A stretch of DNA of 64,000 bases, from the NCBI GenBank assembly GCA_903850425.1, contig CAINLR010000070.1, positions 1 through 64,000 of the forward strand, given 5' to 3'. Under the pieces are notes generated by a model that saw only the letters and a program-made list of their open reading frames with translations, was not told the DNA's origin and did not search any database. Positions 28,349-37,660 of the stretch are shown here, piece after piece. This stretch comes from an uncultured Verrucomicrobia subdivision 3 bacterium. Lineage in GTDB: Bacteria; Verrucomicrobiota; Verrucomicrobiia; Limisphaerales; UBA11358. Every line of letters starts with the position of its first letter. Within the stretch, counting starts at the first letter, position 1. The position numbers and the translations under genes were made by a program.

Positions 28349-28381
28349 AAAAACGGGAGCCCGGCTGATGCCGGACTCCCG
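28349..28381 (-). terminator. Rho-independent terminator (minus strand)
   Basis: A 12-bp GC-rich stem with a 4-nt loop at 28354-28381, followed on the minus strand by five T residues. It ends transcription of the gene at 28555-28953 before the unit starting at 28279. Confidence 0.85.
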
Positions 28382-28554
28382 CTCGTAATCCCGGTGGATT
28401 TATTTCACCGATTTGCTTTTATTTCTATCGTTGCAGCCATTCGTTTTGAAACGTCTGACTGCGGAAATTCGTTTTAGATCTTTTACTCCTCAGTCGGGGC
28501 ATGCCGTTGGAAACGGCCGGACCTTTCTGTTTTCTCACGCGCGCGCAGGTGCGA

Positions 28555-28953
28555 TTACGCCTTGCAGTATTGGCTGAAACTCGAAGACAGCAGCCCGCCC
28601 AGTTGCCTGTGCCGCCGGTCGATTGCCTTGGTGGACAGGCCGGCTTGCTGCCCCAGCTCATAAATGCCCACCGCCGCTTCGCGAAAGAAATTCTCCACTT
28701 CATCCTGCTTCGGCAGCACAACGTAGTCCGCGCTTGCCGCCCGGTCGATGACCACGAGATTCTCGAGTTGGCCGCAGGCATAAATAAAAAAGAAAGCCGA
28801 GGCGAGGTCGCAGAAAAAAGCTGCGGAACCCGGCCTCCAGCGCCGGCCCAGGGCCCGCATAAATGATCTCACTTCCTGAACCACGATGGGGTTTAGCTGG
28901 CAGTCGATGTAGCCGCTGATCTTGATATCGAGTGTCCCGCACAGAAATTTCAT
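28555..28953 (-). CDS. Unknown small protein at the right end of the island
   Basis: 132 residues from the ATG at 28953. It contains a hydrophobic middle (AFFCDLASAFFFIYACG) and a C-terminal helical part (VGIYELGQQAGLSTKAIDRR). No family recognised. A longer frame to 29046 exists, but that part overlaps the leader of the divergent gene at 29016. It has its own terminator downstream at 28349-28381. Confidence 0.5.
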   Translation of the reverse strand: MKFLCGTLDIKISGYIDCQLNPIVVQEVRSFMRALGRRWRPGSAAFFCDLASAFFFIYACGQLENLVVIDRAASADYVVLPKQDEVENFFREAAVGIYELGQQAGLSTKAIDRRHRQLGGLLSSSFSQYCKA

Positions 28954-29015
28954 CTCGGATGCAGTCGCAAACAATGTTGTATTGGCCCCCGAAGAGGAGG
29001 AAGGAGGCGTGCCGG

Positions 29016-29420
29016 ATGAAGCCCCACATGAATAATCCAAAATCAAAGCCGACGTGGATGCCTTATGAGACGATTCGTTCGCGCCGCGATACGGATTACG
29101 AACAGTTGGTGGCTGGCGCTCCGCCTTGCTTCAAATCATTCTACTTGCCCGAGCCCAAACTGGTCTTTGCGAACGGCCAGTTGAGTGCGGATGCTAAGGA
29201 GGGCTTGACGCTTTACGGGCCGGCAAATATCGGTGGCAAAACGCCGCGCACCATCCGGGTTGTGACACCGTGCAATATGTTTCATCCCCGCAAGCTGGGT
29301 CACATCCGCGAAGGTAGTATTTCACAGATCCTCAACTCAGGGCCGGCGGAGACATTCCGCCAGTCTCACAAGCAGGATGCCTACTGCCGAAATTGTGCCT
29401 GGCTGGGAGGGGACGCATGA
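29016..29420 (+). pseudogene. Chimeric ORF: short-Argonaute-like start fused to SPASM end
   Basis: A 134-residue frame built from two unrelated pieces. Residues 43-82 (LPEPKLVFANGQLSADAKEG, then LTLYGPANIGG and TIRV) resemble the N-terminus of short prokaryotic Argonaute proteins, which begin with an EEPKxxFAxGQ-like strand and a GPL segment. Residues 83-134 (CNMFHPRKLGHIREGSISQI and DAYCRNCAWLG) are the C-terminal part of a SPASM domain from a radical SAM enzyme, with its last cysteines. AAGGAGG at 29001-29007, 8 nt before the ATG, is a genuine start site. The likely junction is near 29262. Both parent genes are therefore truncated. The downstream glycosyltransferase overlaps by ATGA, as it would have with the intact radical SAM gene. 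Confidence 0.65.
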
Positions 29421-30430
29421 GTTCGTTGGTGCATCTGCCCAGTGGCGAGACGTTTGATTACTGGTGGGAGGAAATGCGCGGGCGTGCCGGCCGAAAGCGG
29501 TTCTTGTTGACCAAAATTCTTGAGGTCATCGCCTATAAAGCTTCAAAAAATGGCTGTGCCACAAGTTCAAAACACCAACCCAAATCGGTGCTCGAACTCC
29601 CCCCTCATATTTTAAGAAACAGCGTTAATCAACGTTCACAGGCCGTGGTAATTATTCCGGCAAAGTGTTCAACGGAATCCCAGTTGGCATTGTTGCAACG
29701 CTGTATCGACAAACTAGTTCAACAATCGGCATCGATTATTGTCATCAATGACGGATCCAAAGTATGGTCCCGACTGCCAGAGCCAGTTCAGGTTTTGACC
29801 AATGCCAAATCGAAAGGGCCGGCGGCATCGCGGAATCAAGGGCTTGATGTTGCAGTAAAGAATGAAGCCGATGTCATTTTGTTTACGGATTCAGACTGTA
29901 TCCCGAACTCGGATTGGGTTTCGGAAGCCATCGCCGGTCTAGTTGAGAACCCCTATGTGCACTGCTTGTCGGGTCGCACTAATTCTGCAAACACTACTTG
30001 GTTTGATAAATATCATGAAATCAACGGCACCCTGAATGGTCGATGTTTCAAAGGCACGAATATATTACTATATGGGCCAACCTGTAACTTGACCATTACC
30101 CGTCACCTGGCGGAGCGTTTCAGGTTTGATGAATCATTTCCGAACGCTGCGTGCGAAGACATTGATTTTTGCTTTCGCCTCCTACAGCAAGGATTTCGTG
30201 CGATTCATCGTCAATCATTGGTCGTCAATCACGACTATCAATACCGGCATGGAGATTGGGTTTCCAATGCTGGCAGATTTATGAGGCAGTTTAGAAAATA
30301 CGCGCAGGCGGAGTCGCTGTTAGTGGCGAAGTTTCCAAATTATTATCCATATTTTGGCCAGACCCAGGAGATAGGCACGTATAAGAATCCTGGTTGCTTA
30401 GTGCTGGTAAATAGCAATCGGCGGCAGTAA
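29417..30430 (+). CDS. GT2-family glycosyltransferase
   Basis: 337 residues with the GT-A fold landmarks: a nucleotide-binding start (VVIIPAKCS, IIVINDGS), the metal-binding acidic motif FTDSDCIPNSDWV, and the acceptor-side acidic motif ACEDIDFCFRLLQQG. Family 2 enzymes transfer a sugar from an NDP-sugar to polysaccharide, lipid or peptide acceptors. The N-terminal ~80 residues lie outside the catalytic domain. It overlaps the SPASM fragment by 4 nt. A radical SAM/SPASM enzyme and a glycosyltransferase may originally have acted in one modification pathway that was broken by the island insertion. Confidence 0.85.
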   Translation: MSSLVHLPSGETFDYWWEEMRGRAGRKRFLLTKILEVIAYKASKNGCATSSKHQPKSVLELPPHILRNSVNQRSQAVVIIPAKCSTESQLALLQRCIDKLVQQSASIIVINDGSKVWSRLPEPVQVLTNAKSKGPAASRNQGLDVAVKNEADVILFTDSDCIPNSDWVSEAIAGLVENPYVHCLSGRTNSANTTWFDKYHEINGTLNGRCFKGTNILLYGPTCNLTITRHLAERFRFDESFPNAACEDIDFCFRLLQQGFRAIHRQSLVVNHDYQYRHGDWVSNAGRFMRQFRKYAQAESLLVAKFPNYYPYFGQTQEIGTYKNPGCLVLVNSNRRQ

Positions 30431-30677
30431 CCAATCGGTTGAATTGTCCAAAATCTCTTCTCTGTGGTAACTATACTTATAAGGTTCGTAGAATCCTTTA
30501 AATATAATTTGACAGTATTAACCTAGGTGAACTAATTTAGCCTCAGGTAAAAGTATAAGTCTGACTCCTGCGTCACGTCTCGCCTCATAGTTACCTTCAC
30601 GCGTTGCTCCGCCAGCGCAAAAATAACAATAGTGATAGTGGGCTTAGTGTGCCCGCGAATCAGAAAGGTAACTGTTT

Positions 30678-31118
30678 ATGAAGAAAATTATACTTGGACA
30701 TAAGGGGACGGAACTTGTTTTTAAGGCCGTTGCGACCGCGCTCGGCTTGAAACATCGCAAAGTGAATCCGTCCGGAAAATTTGACCAAGCCGGACGATTC
30801 TACCTCCAGACATTGTGCCCGCACTGCGCTGGCATTCGCAGTCCCAGCCGAGCATACCCGTATTCGGCGCTGGTTCATGGCCGCACCTTAAAGCACGTCT
30901 ATCACGAATTCCCGCTGGCTTCAAAAATGACTGAATCGGAATTCATCAAGCTGGCAAGAGCGGCGGAGAAGTTGGCGAATAAAGATACCCCCAACTGGGT
31001 GGCCGACTTTAAGGTTGCTCTTCTGCATGCGATACAAGGCGGCGCCGTTAAGGGAATGCATGTCAGATTTCGCGCAGACGCCGCTTTAACACCAGAGGAG
31101 CTCGCAGCGGTGCTATAA
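30678..31118 (+). CDS. Unknown protein with CPHC motif
   Basis: 146 residues, no recognised family. A CPHC pair at residues 47-50 suggests a metal or redox site, but only one pair is present. A ribosome-binding site (GAAAGG) precedes the ATG. It is the first of three close plus-strand genes ending with a metallopeptidase-like protein. The 247 nt upstream are AT-rich and hold possible promoter boxes (TTGACA at 30509-30514), with no other gene. Confidence 0.6.
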   Translation: MKKIILGHKGTELVFKAVATALGLKHRKVNPSGKFDQAGRFYLQTLCPHCAGIRSPSRAYPYSALVHGRTLKHVYHEFPLASKMTESEFIKLARAAEKLANKDTPNWVADFKVALLHAIQGGAVKGMHVRFRADAALTPEELAAVL

Positions 31119-31157
31119 GCTTGGACCGTTATTTAACAAACGTCGTTAACCAAAATC

Positions 31158-31664
31158 ATGAGCTTTTTCTTCGCCTTTTCAGTCATGGGGCTCGAGGCCA
31201 CCGTGGACGAGGTCTGCGACAGAAGGCGCTGTGAAGTGCGCGTGTTTAAACAGAAAGCCACGCCCGACCGACCGGCCCACGTTTCCTTTGCTGGCTCTGA
31301 CAGCCTCATCTCATCGAGGCAGGCGATGGCCATCGCCGGATTGATTCAAGTTGGGGCGCGTATGGCAGAGGCATTTGATACCATCCAACCTCTGGTGACG
31401 AGTCTGGGCAAACTTGTTTTAAAATATGATGCGCAAGTCGGCCTGGAAATTGAATTGACGCCGGATGAACGGAATGTGTTGGACCAGGTGCGCGTGCTTG
31501 ATCATCTCTTGGCGCTGCTCTCAGCCCTGACCGCCCAGTCGATCGAATCCCTCCTCCGAACGGTGAAGCGCCGTTCGTGGCAGGACTTGCGCGGTCTGCC
31601 GGCGGCGGATTTTGAAAACCTGTTAATAAAAGGCTCACCCGAATCAACCTGTGAATTATTATGA
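31158..31664 (+). CDS. Unknown protein, middle of the metallopeptidase cassette
   Basis: 168 residues, mostly helical (SRQAMAIAGLIQVGARMAEA and VLDQVRVLDHLLALLSALTA). No family recognised. It overlaps the metallopeptidase-like gene by ATGA, suggesting that the two proteins are co-produced. A role as partner or inhibitor of the peptidase is only a guess. Confidence 0.6.
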   Translation: MSFFFAFSVMGLEATVDEVCDRRRCEVRVFKQKATPDRPAHVSFAGSDSLISSRQAMAIAGLIQVGARMAEAFDTIQPLVTSLGKLVLKYDAQVGLEIELTPDERNVLDQVRVLDHLLALLSALTAQSIESLLRTVKRRSWQDLRGLPAADFENLLIKGSPESTCELL

Positions 31665-32416
31665 AAATGACCGCCATCAACCTCAAGCCGCAGATTAAAG
31701 CCCCTCAATTCAAGGATGAAAATATTGGTCCGCAGAAAAGGCGCGACGTCATGACCGAACAGCAACGGATGTATCAAACCTGTATTCACGAGGCGGCGCA
31801 CGCGGTGTTTACCTACTGCTTGAATGGAGCGCTGGAGCGCGATGGCTGCTCTATAGACTCTTGTGATGAAGGTGTCGCCAGAACGGATTTATACTCCTGG
31901 GAACCAGCGGATGAAGCCGTGATGACCATGGCTGGGGCCACGGCTGAACTGGTCTGGCTGGGGCACCCCAGCCGGTCAACCCGCGCAAATTTTCAATGGT
32001 GGTATGAAAACGAGCGTCGTTACACCCCTGACATGGGTCGAACCGATTCCCAAACGCAGTTAGAAATCGCCGAAGCACTTCGCCCTGATGACAAATACGG
32101 CATCATGGGAGAGTGGGATTGGAAAGTGAACCGCATGCTCAAGGATCCGGTGATTTGGAACACCATCATTGGCGTTGCCAACAGATTATATGCGGAACAG
32201 GAATTGGACGGTGAAGCGGTCGAACGAATCATCATGCGGATTGTAAAACAGGCGCAGGCCACTGGTTTTCCGGAGCCCACCAAATACAACCGGCTGCTAT
32301 ATGAGCTGCGCAATAATTTTAAGAAGTTCATTCAAGAGCGGCGGGCGCAGAGACCATCATGGGAAATTGACATTAAGGACATTTTGGCAATGCGTTCAGC
32401 GGCTGCCTCAAAGTAA
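31661..32416 (+). CDS. HEAAH metallopeptidase-like protein
   Basis: 251 residues with the zinc-peptidase motif CIHEAAHAVFTYCLNG at about residues 41-56, of the HExxH type and closest in form to the peptidase part of FtsH (M41, HEAGHA). A possible third ligand region follows within EPADEAVMTMAGATAELVW, resembling the M41 pattern in which an aspartate after a 'AGxxAE' helix binds zinc. No ATPase domain is attached. Function and substrate are unknown. It is the last gene of a three-gene unit beside the island. Confidence 0.65.
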   Translation: MKMTAINLKPQIKAPQFKDENIGPQKRRDVMTEQQRMYQTCIHEAAHAVFTYCLNGALERDGCSIDSCDEGVARTDLYSWEPADEAVMTMAGATAELVWLGHPSRSTRANFQWWYENERRYTPDMGRTDSQTQLEIAEALRPDDKYGIMGEWDWKVNRMLKDPVIWNTIIGVANRLYAEQELDGEAVERIIMRIVKQAQATGFPEPTKYNRLLYELRNNFKKFIQERRAQRPSWEIDIKDILAMRSAAASK

Positions 32417-32496
32417 AACATCAGCTTCTGTATTCAAGGCGCCTCCACGGGTTCGGGCTTCAGGCGCTGGCCTGTTTTCGATAATCTGTCGCCGCG

Positions 32497-33570
32497 ATGT
32501 ATCGAGTCATCCTTCATCTGGACATGGACGCTTTTTTTGCGTCCGTGGAGCAGCGCGATGATCCGAAACTACGGGGCCAGCCGGTGATTGTTGGTGCGCC
32601 GCCCACCCAGCGTGGCGTGGTCTGCGCCGCGAGCTACGAAGCCCGGAAGTTTGGCGTGCGTTCTGCCCTGCCCAGCGCCACCGCCGGTCGGCTGTGTCCC
32701 AAAGGCATTTTCGTCCGCCCGCGCATGGACGCCTACCGCGAGGAATCCCACCGGATCATGGAGATCATCGCTACCACCGGGGCCATCGTGGAACAGATGT
32801 CCGTGGATGAGGCCTATGTGGACGTATCGGCGATCTGTCAGGCGGAAACTGCCGACGCTTCACTGTTGCTGGCCCTGCCATTGGCGCGGGATTTGAAACA
32901 GCGGATTCTGTCGGAGCGCCAGCTCACGGCGACCATCGGCATCGCGTCGAACAAGCTTCTGGCGAAGATTGCCAGCGACCATCAAAAGCCAGATGGCCTG
33001 ACGGTGATCACCGATCAGGAAAAAGTTTCGTTCCTGCGACCGCTGCCGGTGCGCACACTTTATGGCGTCGGCAAGGTCACGGAGCAGACTTTGAACAAGG
33101 TGGGCATAGTCACGATCGGCGATTTGCAGGATTACGCCGGCGACTTGCGCGCGCAGGTCGGTTCGTTCGGGCCGAAGCTCAAACAGTTTGCATTCGGCGA
33201 AGACGACCGGCCGTTGGAAATCGGCGACGAGATCAAGAGCATCTCGGGCGAGGAAACCTTTCTCAAAGACACCGACGACCGGAAGATTCTGCGCGTGTGC
33301 CTGAAAGAACAGGCGGCGGATATTTCAGCGCGGCTCAAACATAAACGGCTGGGCGCGCACACGGTCCAGGTGAAGGTTCGCTACACCGACTTCACGACGT
33401 TGACGCGCCAGATTTCCGTGGAGGAACCGCTGACCGAGGCCGCCGACATTTACCGGCTCGGCTGTTTTCTGCTGGGCCGGGAAAAACTCGTGTCACGACC
33501 ACTGCGCCTGCTGGGACTGGGCGTCAGTAATTTGCGCGAGCCGACGACCAGGCAATTGGCACTGCTGTAA
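32497..33570 (+). CDS. dinB: DNA polymerase IV (Y family)
   Basis: 357 residues, the usual length of DinB. The catalytic acidic motifs are LDMDAFFASVEQ at the N-terminus and MSVDEAYVDVS at about residues 103-113. The thumb helix-hairpin-helix region (YGVGKVTEQTLNKVGI) and the little-finger domain follow. It copies past DNA lesions with low fidelity. No LexA box was seen upstream, and it appears to be transcribed alone. Confidence 0.95.
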   Translation: MYRVILHLDMDAFFASVEQRDDPKLRGQPVIVGAPPTQRGVVCAASYEARKFGVRSALPSATAGRLCPKGIFVRPRMDAYREESHRIMEIIATTGAIVEQMSVDEAYVDVSAICQAETADASLLLALPLARDLKQRILSERQLTATIGIASNKLLAKIASDHQKPDGLTVITDQEKVSFLRPLPVRTLYGVGKVTEQTLNKVGIVTIGDLQDYAGDLRAQVGSFGPKLKQFAFGEDDRPLEIGDEIKSISGEETFLKDTDDRKILRVCLKEQAADISARLKHKRLGAHTVQVKVRYTDFTTLTRQISVEEPLTEAADIYRLGCFLLGREKLVSRPLRLLGLGVSNLREPTTRQLALL

Positions 33571-33682
33571 GCACCACACAAGAGCGCGACTTCACTCATT
33601 GCTTGGCCGGCAAGACGCTGGCGGGCAAGTTAAGGTGCGCGGCTTGGATTTGAGCGACGTTCAGTGTAGATTCCCCATCGCT

Positions 33683-34477
33683 ATGAATCTGAAACTGGAG
33701 AACAAATTGGCACTGGTGACCGGTTCAACGGCGGGCATCGGACTAGCGATCGCCACTTCGCTCGCCCGCGAAGGCGCCCGCGTCATCGTGAACGGCCGCA
33801 CCACTGATCGTGTTGAACAGGCGATGCAGACCATCCGCGCCGCGCAGCCCGGTGCCAAGTTGGAGGCGCTGCCGATCAATCTTTCCACCGCCGACGGCGC
33901 GGCAGAAGCCGTCCGGCGCTTTCCCGAGGTCGAGGTGCTCGTGAATAATCTTGGCATCTTCGAGCCGAAACCCTTTGAGCAAATTCCGGATGCCGACTGG
34001 CTGCGCTTTTTTGAGGTAAACGTGATGAGCGGCGTGCGCTTGAGCCGGGCGTATCTGCCGAAGATGAAGGCGCGCAACTGGGGCCGCATCGTGTTTATCT
34101 CCAGCGAGTCGGGCCTGCAAATCCCGGCCGAGATGGTGCATTACGGGATGACCAAGACGGCGCAGATTGCGATCGCGCGCGGCATCGCGGAAACCTGCGC
34201 TGGCACCGGCGTCACCTGCAACGCGGTGCTGCCTGGGCCCACCGGGTCGGAAGGCGTCAAAGAGTTTGTCGGATCGCTCGCGAAACAGAGCGGCCTGAGT
34301 TTCGCCGAAATGGAAAAAGAATTTTTCCTGAAAGCCCGCCCGACCTCGCTGCTCAAGCGCTTCGCCTCGCCGGAGGAAGTTGCGGCGATGGTCACCTTCG
34401 TCTGCAGCCAACTCGCCTCGGCCACCAACGGCGCAGCGTTGCGGGTGGACGGCGGCGTGGTCAAATCCCCATTTTAA
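33683..34477 (+). CDS. Short-chain dehydrogenase/reductase
   Basis: 264 residues with the classical SDR marks: the nucleotide-binding TGSTAGIG near the N-terminus, NNLGIF, and the catalytic serine/tyrosine/lysine set in FISSESGL and HYGMTKTA. The substrate cannot be named. The ATG at 33683 follows the short leader and gives the usual length; a frame from 33599 adds a non-homologous extension. The next gene starts 1 nt after its stop, so these oxidoreductases are probably one transcript. Confidence 0.92.
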   Translation: MNLKLENKLALVTGSTAGIGLAIATSLAREGARVIVNGRTTDRVEQAMQTIRAAQPGAKLEALPINLSTADGAAEAVRRFPEVEVLVNNLGIFEPKPFEQIPDADWLRFFEVNVMSGVRLSRAYLPKMKARNWGRIVFISSESGLQIPAEMVHYGMTKTAQIAIARGIAETCAGTGVTCNAVLPGPTGSEGVKEFVGSLAKQSGLSFAEMEKEFFLKARPTSLLKRFASPEEVAAMVTFVCSQLASATNGAALRVDGGVVKSPF

Positions 34478-34478
34478 T

Positions 34479-35489
34479 ATGAAATCATGGCAACTTACCG
34501 CTTCCACCGGGGCGGATGCATTAAAACTCACGGAACTGGCCGAGCCCCAGCCCGCTCCCGGGCAGGTGCTGGTGCGGGTGCGCGCGACGTCGCTAAATTA
34601 CCGTGACCTCATGGTGGCGAGCGGCCGTTACGGCCCTGGCGTGCCCTTGCCGTTGATTCCGCTTTCCGACGGGGCCGGCGAGATTGCCGCAGTCGGTGCC
34701 GGTGTGACCAAATGGAAAACGGGCGATCGCGTGGCCGGCACTTTTTTCCAGAACTGGCAGACGGGACCGGTGCGCCGGGAGGCATTCGAATCGGCGCTTG
34801 GCGGCTCCATCAACGGCATGCTGGCTGAATTCGTCGCCTTGTCAGCGGATGGCGTCATTGCGATTCCGCCGCACCTGAGCTTCGAGGAAGCGGCGACCCT
34901 GCCGTGTGCCGCGCTGACGGCCTGGCACGCGCTGGTGACGGACGGGAAAATTTCCGCCGGCCAGACGGTGCTGGTGCTGGGCACCGGCGGCGTTTCCATC
35001 TTCGCGGTGCAATTTGCCAAAATGCACGGGGCACGCGTCATCATCACTTCGAGCAGCGATGCGAAGCTCGCCCGCGCCAAGGCGCTCGGCGCCGATGACA
35101 CGATCAATTACAAGACGACACCGGATTGGGAAAAAGAGGTGTTTCGCCTCACGGACAAAGCCGGCGCGGATCACATTGTCGAAGTGGGCGGCACCGACAC
35201 CTTTCCCCGATCGCTGCGCGCGGTGGCCATGGGCGGGACGATCAGCGTCATTGGCGGCGTCAGCGGGTTCACCAGCGATGTGCCGCTGCGGGATATTCTC
35301 GGCAAATCGGCTCTTATCCGCGGCATCTTCGTCGGAAGCCACGACATGTTCGCGGCGATGAACCGCGCCATTTCACAGCACCAGCTCAAGCCCGTGATCG
35401 ACCGCGTATTTTCATTTACCGAAGCCTCGGCCGCCTACCGCTATCAGGAAAGCGGCGCACATTTTGGAAAAGTGGTCATCGCCGTTTAA
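34479..35489 (+). CDS. MDR-family NAD(P)-dependent alcohol dehydrogenase
   Basis: 336 residues of the medium-chain dehydrogenase/reductase superfamily. The N-terminal GroES-like part contains [15 protein letters not shown] and the coenzyme part [18 protein letters not shown]. The zinc-binding cysteines of classical alcohol dehydrogenases are missing (the site reads SLNYRD), placing it with the zinc-free quinone oxidoreductase-like branch. It lies between an SDR and an aldo/keto reductase, suggesting joint use in detoxifying or reducing carbonyl compounds. Confidence 0.9.
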   Translation: MKSWQLTASTGADALKLTELAEPQPAPGQVLVRVRATSLNYRDLMVASGRYGPGVPLPLIPLSDGAGEIAAVGAGVTKWKTGDRVAGTFFQNWQTGPVRREAFESALGGSINGMLAEFVALSADGVIAIPPHLSFEEAATLPCAALTAWHALVTDGKISAGQTVLVLGTGGVSIFAVQFAKMHGARVIITSSSDAKLARAKALGADDTINYKTTPDWEKEVFRLTDKAGADHIVEVGGTDTFPRSLRAVAMGGTISVIGGVSGFTSDVPLRDILGKSALIRGIFVGSHDMFAAMNRAISQHQLKPVIDRVFSFTEASAAYRYQESGAHFGKVVIAV

Positions 35490-35512
35490 TCAGCAATCAA
35501 CACCTCTCATTT

Positions 35513-36511
<999 letters not shown>

Positions 36512-36534
36512 GATTCTGCGCTGCCGCCCCCGGT

Positions 36535-36570
36535 TTGACAATTGGTAGCATTTTGCTACCTTTGTGATAT
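36535..36570 (+). promoter_or_regulatory. Promoter and palindromic operator of the TA pair
   Basis: A consensus -35 box TTGACA lies at 36535-36540. It is followed by a perfect inverted repeat GGTAGCA-TTT-TGCTACC at 36544-36560, which would cover the spacer and -10 region. The antitoxin start codon is 10 nt further on. This is the expected layout for an operon repressed by its own ribbon-helix-helix antitoxin. Confidence 0.65.
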
Positions 36571-37008
36571 ATGAGTCAACCCGTCAAAGTTTCGGATGCG
36601 CTGCTGCTGGATGCCCGGGTCGCGGGCGAAGCCGTGGAACGTTCCATCGCCGGCCAGATCGAGTTCTGGGCCAAAATCGGCCGCGCGCTCGAACCCATTC
36701 TCCGCGGCGATTACGTCATGGCGCTTTGCCGGTCTGGCAACGTCAAGCCGCTCTCCACCTGTCTGGCTACGGTGGATTCACCCGCCGGCCGTCAGCGGGT
36801 GGTCGAGCATCTCAACTCCCGGCCCTTTCCCCACTACGAAGCTGCGCCCGCCTCGCCGGGCATGCTCGTGAGGATAGAGGCAAACGGTAAGCGCACCGTG
36901 GGCCGTTTTGTGAACCGGCATTTCCAGCCGGTGAAAGCCTCGCTGCGGTCTCCGGTAAAGAAAGTGTCGGCCAAGAAGACAACGAAGTTGGTTCTGGCCC
37001 ACGCCTAA
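36571..37008 (+). CDS. ParD-like antitoxin
   Basis: 145 residues. The N-terminal 45 residues (MSQPVKVSDALLLDAR, then ERSIAGQIEFWAKIGRALE) match the ParD-like antitoxin family, a ribbon-helix-helix DNA-binding unit. The rest, including a basic C-terminus (KKVSAKKTTKLVL), should bind the toxin or DNA. A palindrome sits just upstream in the promoter. The toxin gene starts 2 nt after its stop. Confidence 0.75.
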   Translation: MSQPVKVSDALLLDARVAGEAVERSIAGQIEFWAKIGRALEPILRGDYVMALCRSGNVKPLSTCLATVDSPAGRQRVVEHLNSRPFPHYEAAPASPGMLVRIEANGKRTVGRFVNRHFQPVKASLRSPVKKVSAKKTTKLVLAHA

Positions 37009-37010
37009 AG

Positions 37011-37592
37011 GTGAAAAAGCCTTCACCGAAATCTTCTGCACCGTGGAATATTCCCGCGCTAGATAAGCGACCGGTGATTGTCGCCGTGGTCGGACCTAAC
37101 GGCGCCGGCAAATCCACTTTTTACGAAGCTCATCTCAAACCCGCTGGCCTCCGGTTTCTCAATGCCGATGTCATGGCCGGAGAATTGGGAATTGATTCGT
37201 ATCAAGCGGCAGAAGTTGTTGCAAAGTTGCGGCAGGAATTGGTGAATCAGGGAGAGAGCTTTGTTTTCGAGACGGTATTCTCCGATCCGGTGGGCGACAA
37301 GCTGGCCTTTTTGAAGGACGCCGCTCAGCGCGGCTATTCCGTGGTGCTCTGCTTCATCCGCATCGCCAGTGTGGACCGTTCCGAGGAACGCGTGGCCATG
37401 CGGGTCAGCCAAGGCGGTCACGACGTGCCCACAGACAAACTCATCGCCCGGTTTCCGCGCACCATGGCCAATCTCAAGCAGGCAATCAAGGATCTGCCCT
37501 GCGTGGCCATCTTCGACAACGATGATCTAGGGACACCGTATCGCCTCGCGGCCATTTATCAGAACGGCGCGCGGACTTATTCGACCACATAA
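37011..37592 (+). CDS. Zeta-like toxin kinase
   Basis: 193 residues starting with GTG. The P-loop VVGPNGAGKST is at about residues 26-36. The zeta-like elements FLNADVMAGELG, FVFETVFSDP and GGHDVPTDKLIARFPRTM follow. Zeta toxins phosphorylate UDP-N-acetylglucosamine and block wall synthesis; related kinases may have other targets. The partner is ParD-like rather than the epsilon/PezA type. Tight spacing to the antitoxin supports a toxin-antitoxin pair. Confidence 0.75.
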   Translation: MKKPSPKSSAPWNIPALDKRPVIVAVVGPNGAGKSTFYEAHLKPAGLRFLNADVMAGELGIDSYQAAEVVAKLRQELVNQGESFVFETVFSDPVGDKLAFLKDAAQRGYSVVLCFIRIASVDRSEERVAMRVSQGGHDVPTDKLIARFPRTMANLKQAIKDLPCVAIFDNDDLGTPYRLAAIYQNGARTYSTT

Positions 37593-37660
37593 ATTTCAAG
37601 GTGGCTTGCGCCGGCACTTTGAAACGACAACAATCCGAAAAACGGAACCGCGGAGATTTT

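Noticed and set aside
30503-30537. Promoter TATAAT and TTGACA boxes upstream of 30678
   Set aside because: The boxes are present but in the wrong order or spacing for one promoter, and are about 140 nt from the gene in AT-rich DNA.
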